Assembly: GCA_050260935.1 (NCBI GenBank) | Contig: JBLNCU010000031.1 | Location: 1 to 19,408 of the forward strand | Direction: 5' to 3' | Origin: UBA8346 sp050260935 | GTDB lineage: Bacteria > Bacillota > UBA4882 > UBA8346 | DNA length: 19,408 nucleotides | Made by a program: the position numbers and the translations under genes | Part shown: in pieces, positions 7,641-14,086 of the stretch | How positions within the stretch are numbered: the stretch's first letter is position 1 | How the letters are laid out: every line of letters starts with the position of its first letter | The notes under the pieces: model-generated | Database searches by the model: none | What the model was told of the DNA's origin: nothing | Seen by the model: only the letters and a program-made list of their open reading frames with translations

Positions 7641-9926
7641 ATGAGCAACAACGGTTTAGGGATCGCCGGGCTTATTACCGGTATGGATACCCAGGCGACT
7701 ATCGATAAAATCATGAAATACTCGAAAATGCCGCTGGATCGTTTAAAGCAACAGCAACAGAGCCTGATCTGGAAGCAGGAGGCTTACCGGAGTCAAAACG
7801 CGGCTTTAGCCAAATTGAAAGACATGGTTTTTAATCTAAAGTTACAAAACACCTACAACACTAAAACTGTTACCAGCAGTAACAGCCAGGTGGTAACGGC
7901 TACAGCCGCCGCCAACGCGGTAAACGGCAATTACAACATAACCGTTTCCAAGCTGGCCACCTATGCCACTAATAGCAGCGCCAACAATATCACGCTCCGT
8001 TCGCGGGTGGAGGGAACGGCTTTAACTTCGGTCACCATAGACGCCACTCATAATTCGTTTGTGATGACCGTTGATGGTGTGCAAAAAACCATCGACCTTT
8101 CAGCTTATAATGGCACTACCTATACCGCCGGCGGCAGTCCGGATTTAACTGATCTGGCGGACAAAATTCAAACCCAGCTGAATGTTAATTTTGGAGCAGA
8201 GGCGGTTCTGGTTAAAGTCACCTCCGCCAATCAACTGGTGTTTTACACTAACGACGGAAAACTTCACAATATAACTGTAAATGATGCGGCCGCCAATTCG
8301 CTCCTTTCCGGTATTGGTTTTACCAACGGCGCGGTTTCGGATCCTACCGCCCTCAACCTAACCAGTTCCCTCTGGAACCAAAGGGAATATTTTAAAAATT
8401 CCAGCTATTTTGCGGGTAAGTCGGCCGGAGATGTTTTTAAATTCTCCATTAACGGTCAAAGTTTTTCTTTTACCTATAATAACACCATGAATGATATTAT
8501 TAACGCCATCAACTCCAACAGCGCGGCCGGAGTAACCGCCGCTTACGACAGTTTCAACGATAAAATAGTTTTAACCGCCACCAAACCGGGGGATTACAAT
8601 AACGGCAATCCAGGAATCATCATTACCGATGATCCGGCCAATAATACTTTAAGTTCACTTTTTAATATAGTTCAGAATACCAGTACGGGCCAGAACGCTG
8701 AATTTACCATTAACGGCCTGTCAATGACGCAATTAGGCAACAGCTTTACTTATAACAATATAACTTTTAATCTGACCGGGATTACCGCCGGTACCTCGGT
8801 TGTGGTCAATGTTGCCACGGACATTTCGGCGATAGTTACCAAAATTACCGACTTTGTGAATAAATATAATGAAGTAATAGCCGGGATGAATGAAAAGGTA
8901 ACCGAAGATCGGGCGACTTCGGGCCGGTATCAGTATTACGAACCTTTAACCGATGAGCAAAAAAAGGAGATGACCGCTGACCAGATCAAGGCCTGGGAGG
9001 ACAAGGCGAAACAGGGTTTACTTCATAACGATGAACTTCTAAGAAGCGCCTTAGATGAAATGCGGATGGGTATTAACCGTACGGTTATCATTCCGCAGAC
9101 TATAAGCGGCAATTCCATCTCCAAAAATCTCAATTTGACCCAAAATAACAATCAATTCACGATTAGCCTGGGAACAGAAACCAAGCAGATTATTCTGGAT
9201 CCTTTATCTTACGATCTGAGTGATTCGGCCCAGAGTAAATTATTTTTAGATGATTTACAGCGCAAATTAAATTTAGCCTTTGGCCCAAACCGGATAAAAG
9301 CCGCCATAACCACGATTAACGATAATAAACAGATCTCTTTGACCACTCAGAATGCTTCCATGACTTTGACGAGCGGCGCCCAGAACGATGGCCTGGCGCA
9401 GTTGGGGTTCAGCGCCGGCCAAAGCGTGAAGGTAAATTATACACAATTAAGCCAGATCGGGATCACAACCGGCAGCTATACGGATAACGGCAAGCTATAC
9501 CTGGATACCGAGAAATTAAAAGCCGCTTTAGCCAACGATCCTGATGGAGTAATGCGCTTGTTGGCTTACAATGAAACTCCGGTTTCCACCGATCCTAATA
9601 ATCCGGATAAACCGACTGCGGCCGATATTGCGCTGGCAAAATCGCATAGCGGAATTTTCTCTTGTTTTTATGATATCTTGAATGCCTATTCCGGACCCAG
9701 CGGTAAATTTACTAAAAAAGCCGGTACCACTAGCACCTCATCCATCGATAACAGCGAACTGGGTCAGGAGTTGATCAAGAAAAGCGCAGAAATTACCAAA
9801 AAGCAAGACCAGATTGACGCGGAGGAAGACCGGCTCTGGAAGCAGTTCAACATGATGGAGACCATGATTGCCCAGATGAACAATCAGTTGGCTGCCTTGA
9901 ACAGCATCCTGGGGATTAAAAGCTAA
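7641..9926 (+). CDS. fliD: Flagellar hook-associated protein 2, filament cap (FliD)
   Basis: FliD caps the growing filament outside the cell and guides flagellin assembly. The N-terminus has the family hallmark GIAGLITGMDTQATIDKIM (about 7-25), followed by a coiled-coil-prone segment with PLDRLKQQQQSLIWKQEAYRSQ. The middle is beta-rich and Asn/Thr/Ser-rich (for example FSINGQSFSFTYNNTMNDIINAIN). The C-terminal FliD domain includes YTDNGKLYLDTEKLKAAL. The last roughly 60 residues form a second coiled-coil segment that pairs with the N-terminal one in D0. At 761 residues it is well above the 450-550 of many Bacillota FliDs, which points to extra variable domains exposed to the outside. AAGGAGG lies about 10 bp before the ATG. 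The protein would be exported by the flagellar type III apparatus, with the next gene encoding a likely chaperone. Confidence 0.95.
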   Translation: MSNNGLGIAGLITGMDTQATIDKIMKYSKMPLDRLKQQQQSLIWKQEAYRSQNAALAKLKDMVFNLKLQNTYNTKTVTSSNSQVVTATAAANAVNGNYNITVSKLATYATNSSANNITLRSRVEGTALTSVTIDATHNSFVMTVDGVQKTIDLSAYNGTTYTAGGSPDLTDLADKIQTQLNVNFGAEAVLVKVTSANQLVFYTNDGKLHNITVNDAAANSLLSGIGFTNGAVSDPTALNLTSSLWNQREYFKNSSYFAGKSAGDVFKFSINGQSFSFTYNNTMNDIINAINSNSAAGVTAAYDSFNDKIVLTATKPGDYNNGNPGIIITDDPANNTLSSLFNIVQNTSTGQNAEFTINGLSMTQLGNSFTYNNITFNLTGITAGTSVVVNVATDISAIVTKITDFVNKYNEVIAGMNEKVTEDRATSGRYQYYEPLTDEQKKEMTADQIKAWEDKAKQGLLHNDELLRSALDEMRMGINRTVIIPQTISGNSISKNLNLTQNNNQFTISLGTETKQIILDPLSYDLSDSAQSKLFLDDLQRKLNLAFGPNRIKAAITTINDNKQISLTTQNASMTLTSGAQNDGLAQLGFSAGQSVKVNYTQLSQIGITTGSYTDNGKLYLDTEKLKAALANDPDGVMRLLAYNETPVSTDPNNPDKPTAADIALAKSHSGIFSCFYDILNAYSGPSGKFTKKAGTTSTSSIDNSELGQELIKKSAEITKKQDQIDAEEDRLWKQFNMMETMIAQMNNQLAALNSILGIKS

Positions 9927-9950
9927 TAGCGGAGATGGAGGAGGTTAAAG

Positions 9951-10400
9951 GTGAATTCGACGGAAATCGATCGGATCAAGGGGTTGCAGCAAAACAAAAT
10001 TCAGCTTCTAAAAGAGATTCTGGACTGTTCGAAAATTCAGGCCGGTTTAACTTCGGAGGAACAAACCACCGAATTCTTTCAACTAGTGGAAACCCGTCAA
10101 AAGTACATCGATAGCCTTGAAAAGATCGAAGAGACTTTACGCCAGTGGTTAGCCGAATTGAAAGGCAGCGATATTAATCAAGTCTCCGAAAAAGAAATAA
10201 AGGCTTTGAATGACAAAGCCACTGAGCTCATTCAGGAAATCTCAGTCTTGGACAAGAGAAATATCTTAGAGATCCGCAAAGGGAGGCAGCGAATAGAGGG
10301 CAAGCTACGGGCAATACGCCAGGGACGGAAAGGAATTGTCGGCTATGAGGCGCTATCAAAAATTAGCACCTCAGGCGCTTACACCGACAGTCGCAACTAA
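9951..10400 (+). CDS. Probable FliT-like flagellar export chaperone
   Basis: This is a 149-residue, charged, almost entirely helical protein with heptad-like spacing (KIQLLKEIL, QKYIDSLEKIEETLRQWLAEL, RQRIEGKLRAIRQGRKGIVGY) and no membrane segment or signal peptide. Sequence identity to any named family is not obvious to me. The call rests on size, helical coiled-coil character and position exactly between fliD and fliS, where FliT or FlgN-type chaperones that hold FliD or hook-associated proteins are usually found. The GTG start is backed by GGAGGAGG about 7 bp upstream and lies 24 bp after fliD. A basic C-terminal patch (RKGRQRIEGKLRAIRQGRK) is notable. Confidence 0.65.
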   Translation: MNSTEIDRIKGLQQNKIQLLKEILDCSKIQAGLTSEEQTTEFFQLVETRQKYIDSLEKIEETLRQWLAELKGSDINQVSEKEIKALNDKATELIQEISVLDKRNILEIRKGRQRIEGKLRAIRQGRKGIVGYEALSKISTSGAYTDSRN

Positions 10401-10435
10401 ATTTATAAATAGGCTTCCTAAGGAGGCGCTTCATA

Positions 10436-10840
10436 ATGGCTGTAAATAAAGCTTATTCCACTTATCAAGCGAATTCAATCATCACGGCGAAACCTGAAGA
10501 GTTAACTTTGATGCTTTATAACGGTATTTTAAGGTTTATTTCGCAGGCCCAGAAAAACATCAACGGTAAAAACATACCTGCGGCGCACGAAGACATCGTG
10601 AAGGCCCAGGATATCATCATGGAGTTGGTGGCCTCTCTCGACCATAAATATGAAATAGCCGGTAATTTACTACAATTATACAGTTATATGCATCGCCAAT
10701 TAATTGAGGCTAATGTAAAAAAAGATCAGCAAATATTAGCGGAGGTTCATAAGCTTGTTACCGAACTCCGGGATACCTGGGCACAGGCAATGAAAATTGC
10801 CAAGGAGCAGGCTTCTTCGCCCCAAACCGTATCCAAGTAA
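10436..10840 (+). CDS. fliS: Flagellin export chaperone FliS
   Basis: This 134-residue protein is of normal length for FliS, the cytoplasmic chaperone that binds the flagellin C-terminus before export. Recognisable features are the N-terminal AYSTYQANSIITAKPEELTLMLYNGILRFISQA block, the KAQDIIMELVASLD segment, and the MHRQLIEANVKKD plus WAQAMKIAKEQ end. AAGGAGG is placed about 9 bp before the ATG. It is the last gene of the flaG-fliD-fliT-fliS group and is followed within 30 bp by a strong terminator. Confidence 0.95.
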   Translation: MAVNKAYSTYQANSIITAKPEELTLMLYNGILRFISQAQKNINGKNIPAAHEDIVKAQDIIMELVASLDHKYEIAGNLLQLYSYMHRQLIEANVKKDQQILAEVHKLVTELRDTWAQAMKIAKEQASSPQTVSK

Positions 10841-10869
10841 AAAGTGTAAGAAAAATTTTTGATGACTTT

Positions 10870-10901
10870 AACCGGCGCTTATCTGCGCCGGTTGTTTTTT
10901 T
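10870..10901 (+). terminator. Intrinsic terminator of the flagellar operon
   Basis: A perfect 9-bp stem (AACCGGCGC at 10870-10878 pairing with GCGCCGGTT at 10885-10893) has a 6-nt loop and is followed by a run of seven T. It lies 29 bp after the fliS stop codon. Confidence 0.93.
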
Positions 10902-10944
10902 CGGAGATGCCGCCAACAATCCTAAACAAATGGTTATCTTTTGT

Positions 10945-10973
10945 TTGACATTGTTTTTCTACTATGCTAATAT
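10945..10973 (+). promoter_or_regulatory. Strong sigma-A promoter with extended -10, driving csp
   Basis: A consensus TTGACA (10945-10950) is separated by exactly 17 bp from TAATAT (10968-10973), which matches 5 of 6 consensus bases and is preceded by TGC, an extended -10 element. Transcription would start near 10980 and leave a leader of about 50 nt before the cold-shock gene. Confidence 0.85.
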
Positions 10974-11032
10974 TGTTTATGTGTTTAGAGCTAAAGTAAG
11001 CCTACACAAGATTTTTTTAGGAGGAATGTTTT

Positions 11033-11230
11033 ATGCAAGGTAAGGTCAAATGGTTTAACGCGGAAAAAGGTTTCGGCTTCATTGAAAGAGAAGGCGGCAA
11101 GGATGTTTTCGTCCACTTTTCAGCTATCCAGATGGACGGTTTCAAAACTTTGGAAGAAGGTCAATTGGTTGAATTCGATATAGTTGAAGGCGAACGTGGC
11201 CCGCAAGCGGCTAATGTGACTAGAGGTTAA
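11033..11230 (+). CDS. csp: Cold-shock domain protein (Csp family RNA chaperone)
   Basis: This 65-residue single-domain protein has the OB-fold RNA-binding motifs RNP1 (KGFGFIE, about 13-19) and RNP2 (VFVHFSAI, about 26-33), and starts with the usual MQGKVKWFNAEKG. It binds single-stranded RNA and DNA and melts RNA structure in the cytoplasm. It is a separate transcription unit with its own near-consensus promoter and its own terminator, and TAGGAGG sits 8 bp in front of the ATG. The short leader gives no visible cold-box, so cold induction is possible but not shown. Confidence 0.96.
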   Translation: MQGKVKWFNAEKGFGFIEREGGKDVFVHFSAIQMDGFKTLEEGQLVEFDIVEGERGPQAANVTRG

Positions 11231-11243
11231 TTCGAAAAAAACC

Positions 11244-11276
11244 AAACCCCGGTTGAAATGATACCCGGGGTTTTTT
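11244..11276 (+). terminator. Intrinsic terminator after csp
   Basis: The stem AAACCCCGG (11244-11252) pairs with CCGGGGTTT (11265-11273) across a 12-nt loop and runs into a tract of six T. It begins 13 bp after the csp stop codon. Confidence 0.9.
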
Positions 11277-11436
11277 AGTGGGAATTTATAAATTTTTAGG
11301 ATGATGGCATCCTAACGGTAGTCTGGAGTAAAACCCCTTTAGATTGTTAATAAACAAGTTGCGTGTTATTTGATTAAACTAAAGGCAGGGAATCATTGAA
11401 TTTAATGGTAAAAACATTTTGCGGAGAAGAGTCCGG

Positions 11437-12606
11437 ATGTCGCAAATTGAATTGATAGCCACCGCTACGTTTGGTTTGGAGGCGGTGGTGGCCAGGGAAG
11501 TCAAAGAACTTGGTTATCAAGACGTAAGGACCGAGAACGCCAGGGTGACCTATAAGTCTGACGAAGCAGGGATTTGCCGCAGCAACCTCTGGTTGCGGAG
11601 CGCCGATCGGGTTTTAATTAAAGTAGGCGAGTTTCCGGCGCTTTCTTATGAGGCGTTGTTTGAGGGGACCAAAGCGCTGCCCTGGCCGGACTGGCTTCCC
11701 GAAAACGCTGCCTTTCCGGTGGAAGGGAAATCGGTCAAGTCGAAATTATTCAGTGTGCCGGACTGTCAATCGATTGTCAAAAAGGCTATCGTGGAAAAAT
11801 TGAAACAACGCTACCACAAAGAATGGTTTGATGAAACTGGGCCCAAATATAAGATCGAAGTGGCTTTGCTTAATGACACCGCCACTTTAACGATTGACAC
11901 CAGCGGAGCCGGCTTGCATAAACGGGGTTACCGCAAATTGTCGAGCACAGCGCCGCTCAAGGAGACCCTGGCTGCGGCGATGATTAATCTGAGCTTTTGG
12001 AATCCGGAGCGGGTGTTGATCGATCCTTTTTGCGGTTCCGGCACCGTTCCGATTGAAGCGGGATTAATCGGGCTGAATATGGCGCCCGGCCTGAACCGGG
12101 AGTTTGCCGCGGAGAAATGGCCTCAGATCTCCGCCGAAACTTGGGAGGAGGCCCGCAACGAGGCCAGGGATGCCGTCCGTCGCGATTTAAAGTTGAAGAT
12201 CATTGGTACGGATATTGATGCGGAAGTCCTTAGCCTCGCCAGATACCATCAGAAACTGGCCGGGCTGGAAGGACAGATTCATTTTCAGCAATTGCCGGTC
12301 GCTGAATTGCGCAATAGTCATAAATACGGCTGCATCATCTGCAATCCGCCTTACGGCGAAAGGCTCCGCAATCCCAAAGAGGTTGAAGGGTTATACCGGG
12401 AAATGAAACGCACTTTTAGCGCTTTGGACACCTGGTCGTTTTATATTCTGACAGCTTATCCGGGGTTTGAAAATGTCTTCGGCAGGCGGGCGGAGCGCAG
12501 GCGGAAATTGTATAACGGAAGAATTGAGTGCCAGTATTATCAGTTTTACGGGCCAAGGCCGCCGCGAAAGGAAGAAAAAAGCAAAGAGGACTTTGAGAAA
12601 GGTTGA
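11437..12606 (+). CDS. THUMP-domain class I RNA methyltransferase (RlmL/YpsC family)
   Basis: This 389-residue SAM-dependent methyltransferase has an N-terminal ferredoxin-like plus THUMP RNA-binding region (about 1-160) and a Rossmann catalytic domain. In the catalytic domain, DPFCGSGTVPIEAGLIG is the SAM-binding motif I and the segment CNPPYGERL carries the NPPY motif of amino-methyltransferases. Relatives (Bacillus YpsC, and the N-terminal half of E. coli RlmL) modify guanine N2 in 23S rRNA. The length fits the single-domain Gram-positive form. I chose the ATG at 11437, since GGAGA lies 9 bp upstream and it begins MSQIELIATATFGLE like the family. A TTG at 11419 in frame is less likely. It appears monocistronic. 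The exact target nucleotide is not deducible. Confidence 0.88.
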   Translation: MSQIELIATATFGLEAVVAREVKELGYQDVRTENARVTYKSDEAGICRSNLWLRSADRVLIKVGEFPALSYEALFEGTKALPWPDWLPENAAFPVEGKSVKSKLFSVPDCQSIVKKAIVEKLKQRYHKEWFDETGPKYKIEVALLNDTATLTIDTSGAGLHKRGYRKLSSTAPLKETLAAAMINLSFWNPERVLIDPFCGSGTVPIEAGLIGLNMAPGLNREFAAEKWPQISAETWEEARNEARDAVRRDLKLKIIGTDIDAEVLSLARYHQKLAGLEGQIHFQQLPVAELRNSHKYGCIICNPPYGERLRNPKEVEGLYREMKRTFSALDTWSFYILTAYPGFENVFGRRAERRRKLYNGRIECQYYQFYGPRPPRKEEKSKEDFEKG

Positions 12607-12632
12607 TTGGAAATATCCAGCAAGATGGAGGG

Positions 12633-12660
12633 TTGACACAATTATATCCCAGGATAAATT
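12633..12660 (+). promoter_or_regulatory. Candidate sigma-A promoter in front of the 21-bp repeat array
   Basis: A consensus TTGACA (12633-12638) is followed after 16 bp by TAAATT (12655-12660), 4 of 6 matches to the -10 consensus. It lies 26 bp after the methyltransferase stop codon and would transcribe rightward through the repeat array. The weak -10 keeps confidence low. Confidence 0.4.
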
Positions 12661-12697
12661 GCTGAATAAAGCAAGAGTAGAAGGAATTTTTTTATCC
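12652..12697 (+). other. Nested inverted repeats upstream of the array
   Basis: GGATAAA (12652-12658) pairs with TTTATCC (12691-12697). Inside it, TTGCT (12659-12663) pairs with AGCAA (12670-12674) around a 6-nt loop, so an RNA from this strand could form a hairpin within a larger stem. It is not followed by a T-run, so it is not a classical terminator. Its role is unknown and it could be chance in AT-rich DNA. Confidence 0.35.
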
Positions 12698-12713
12698 TGA
12701 GTAAAGGCAATAG

Positions 12714-12944
12714 TCAACTTTCCGAATGGTCTATCATTTTTCTTGGCGGGTTTATCATTTTTCTCTGACGGTCTATAATTTTTCTCTGAAGGTTTATCAT
12801 TTTCCCATGGCGGTCCATGATTTTTCCCTGAAGGTTTATGATTTTCCGCTGACGGTTTATCATTTTTCCCAGATGGTTTATCATTTCTCCGTGCCGGTCT
12901 ATCATTTTTCCCTGCCGGTTTATCATTAATTCCTGAAGGTCCAT
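12714..12944 (-). CDS. Candidate heptapeptide-repeat small protein (minus strand of the array)
   Basis: An ATG-started frame of 76 residues crosses almost the whole array. It encodes ten or so degenerate heptads of the form K-M/I-I-N/D-x-x-G/R (for example KMINRQR, KIIDRQR, KMINLQR), giving a very basic, Met/Ile/Gln/Arg-rich peptide. Adjacent M-I pairs recurring every seven residues could form one face of a helix. Differences between copies are mostly conservative here (M/I, N/D, K/E, G/R). The ribosome binding site is poor: GCGGAAAA lies at a reasonable distance but is itself part of a repeat unit. No homologue comes to mind. It may be a real small protein, or simply the consequence of a repeat whose unit lacks stop codons. 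Confidence 0.3.
   Translation of the reverse strand: MDLQELMINRQGKMIDRHGEMINHLGKMINRQRKIINLQGKIMDRHGKMINLQRKIIDRQRKMINPPRKMIDHSES
12726..12929 (+). CDS. Candidate heptapeptide-repeat small protein (plus strand of the array)
   Basis: An ATG-started frame of 67 residues runs through nine and a half repeat copies and reads as heptads of V-Y-H-F-S-L-x type (VYHFSLT, VYDFPLT, VYHFSVP). Codons are the exact reverse complements of those in the opposite-strand frame. Many copy-to-copy differences are synonymous in this frame (GTT/GTC, TCT/TCC, TTT/TTC), which is mild support for this strand. The tenth copy carries an in-frame TAA, and there is no ribosome binding site before the ATG. A candidate TTGACA promoter lies about 90 bp upstream. 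I regard coding as unproven on either strand. Confidence 0.25.
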   Translation: MVYHFSWRVYHFSLTVYNFSLKVYHFPMAVHDFSLKVYDFPLTVYHFSQMVYHFSVPVYHFSLPVYH

Positions 12945-12958
12945 GATTTTCCGCTGTT
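12728..12958. repeat. Tandem array of eleven 21-bp repeats
   Basis: There are eleven contiguous copies of exactly 21 bp with no spacer and no indel, beginning at 12728, 12749, 12770, 12791, 12812, 12833, 12854, 12875, 12896, 12917 and 12938. The conserved core is GGTYYATSATT (one copy has A at the S position), followed by a T/C-rich stretch and a variable last 4-6 bases. Copies differ from one another at several positions, so the array is old or tolerates substitution but not frame change. A poorly conserved copy may precede it near 12707. The period equals three codons times 2.33 (seven codons) and also two DNA helical turns. Both strands are open in the frame aligned with the repeat. See the two small coding candidates below. 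Confidence 0.95.
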
Positions 12959-13085
12959 ATTCTCTAAAAATCCGCTTCAAATAACAAAAGGATAAAAGAA
13001 TTAAAATACGTTGATACCAGTTGATCTTATTATTCCACTTTTACTTGGGAAGAAAGAAAATCAAGTTTTAATCAAAAAGTCTTGT
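12959..13085. other. AT-rich intergenic remainder, no gene seen
   Basis: This stretch lies between the repeat array and the promoter of the transporter gene. I see no open frame with a ribosome binding site, no tRNA, and no terminator-type hairpin in it. Confidence 0.6.
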
Positions 13086-13094
13086 TGTTATAAT
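13086..13094 (+). promoter_or_regulatory. Extended -10 promoter candidate for the EamA transporter
   Basis: TGTTATAAT contains a perfect TATAAT (13089-13094) preceded by TGn. The -35 position 17 bp upstream (TTTTAA, 13066-13071) is weak, as is usual for extended -10 promoters. Transcription would start near 13101, leaving about 90 nt before the transporter start. Confidence 0.55.
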
Positions 13095-13192
13095 TTTACA
13101 ATCTGCCATAGTTATACCTAAAATGTATTTTTAAAAAACTTAGCAGGAAACAAGGGTAAAATCGCGAAAGGTATCTTATCCTTACCGACAGG

Positions 13193-14086
13193 GTGAATAC
13201 ATTGGTTATTAAAGGTATTTTTTACGCGATTTTAGGCGCCTTTTGCTTCGGGATTATGCCGATTCTCTCCAAGTCGCTTTATGGGGAGACCGGCGTCGAT
13301 CCCTTCTTCTTTTTAATGGTCAGGTATGTGATTGCCGCTGTTTTGCTCTGGATTTACCTGTTAGCCCGCAAAAACCGGCCGAAGCCGGAGGTTAATTGGA
13401 GCGTTCTTTCGTTAATCGCGGCAACGGCACTCTGCTATTTTATTGTTACGGCTGCCTACTTCATCGCCTTGCAGTATATAGACGCCTCATTAAATTCATT
13501 ATTGGTTTTCACCTTCCCGGTCTTCACCCCGTTTCTGGGATTCCTCTTTTTTAAAGAAAAACTGCGCCCAATCCCGGTGATAGCGGCCGTAGTCGGTTTT
13601 ACCGGTTGCGCCCTTTTGATTGGCGGGTACCAGCTAAAGGGGGTGCCCGGTGAAACTCTTGGGCTTATCCTTGGTTTGGGCTCCGGAGTGATCTATGCTT
13701 TTTATACTTTATTCGGGCAGCGGATAACTATCTGGCTTGAACCCGTTACTGTAACCGCTTTGATAATAACCATTGTGGCGGTATTCTTTTTAGCTATCCG
13801 TTTGCATTGGGTTTGGTCCAATCCCCAACCATTGAAGGTTTATTTAGTGGCCGGGATTGTCGCTGTAATCTCGACTATTTTAGCCAATATCTTTTATTTT
13901 GAAGCCATCCGGAGAATAGGGGCGGTTAAAGCCGGAATATTCGGGAGTTTCGAACCGCTATTCACCACGGTATTAGCTATCTTCTTTCTGCGGGAAAGGA
14001 TGGGGCTAACCCAGTGGCTAGGGGCGCTCTTGATCTTCGGGGGCATGGTCATTGTTCAGCAGCCGTGGAAACGGGCTTCCCATTGA
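13193..14086 (+). CDS. EamA-family (drug/metabolite superfamily) transporter
   Basis: This 297-residue integral membrane protein shows about ten hydrophobic helices in two homologous EamA halves. The first half opens with GIFYAILGAFCFGIMPILSKSL. The second opens near residue 150 with LGLILGLGSGVIYAFYTLFGQR. SLNSLLVFTFPVFTPFLGFLFFKEKL and GIFGSFEPLFTTVLAIFFLRERM are the paired motifs that close each half. Members export amino acids, nucleobases or other metabolites, and the substrate cannot be deduced. The start is taken at the GTG at 13193. A TTG at 13202 with AGGGTGA six bases upstream is an equally possible start and would remove three residues. Its last 38 bp overlap the 3' end of the convergent glycosyltransferase gene. 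Confidence 0.9.
   Translation: MNTLVIKGIFYAILGAFCFGIMPILSKSLYGETGVDPFFFLMVRYVIAAVLLWIYLLARKNRPKPEVNWSVLSLIAATALCYFIVTAAYFIALQYIDASLNSLLVFTFPVFTPFLGFLFFKEKLRPIPVIAAVVGFTGCALLIGGYQLKGVPGETLGLILGLGSGVIYAFYTLFGQRITIWLEPVTVTALIITIVAVFFLAIRLHWVWSNPQPLKVYLVAGIVAVISTILANIFYFEAIRRIGAVKAGIFGSFEPLFTTVLAIFFLRERMGLTQWLGALLIFGGMVIVQQPWKRASH

Noticed and set aside
10974..11032. Cold-box or riboswitch in the csp leader
   Set aside because: The leader is only about 50 nt, and I could see no conserved cold-box sequence or long hairpin in it.
12467..12700. 77-residue plus-strand open frame spanning the methyltransferase end and the gap
   Set aside because: It is out of frame with the methyltransferase over most of its length, with no start signal and no recognisable domain.
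12728..12958. CRISPR array
   Set aside because: Units are contiguous 21-bp tandem copies with no spacers, and no cas gene is nearby.
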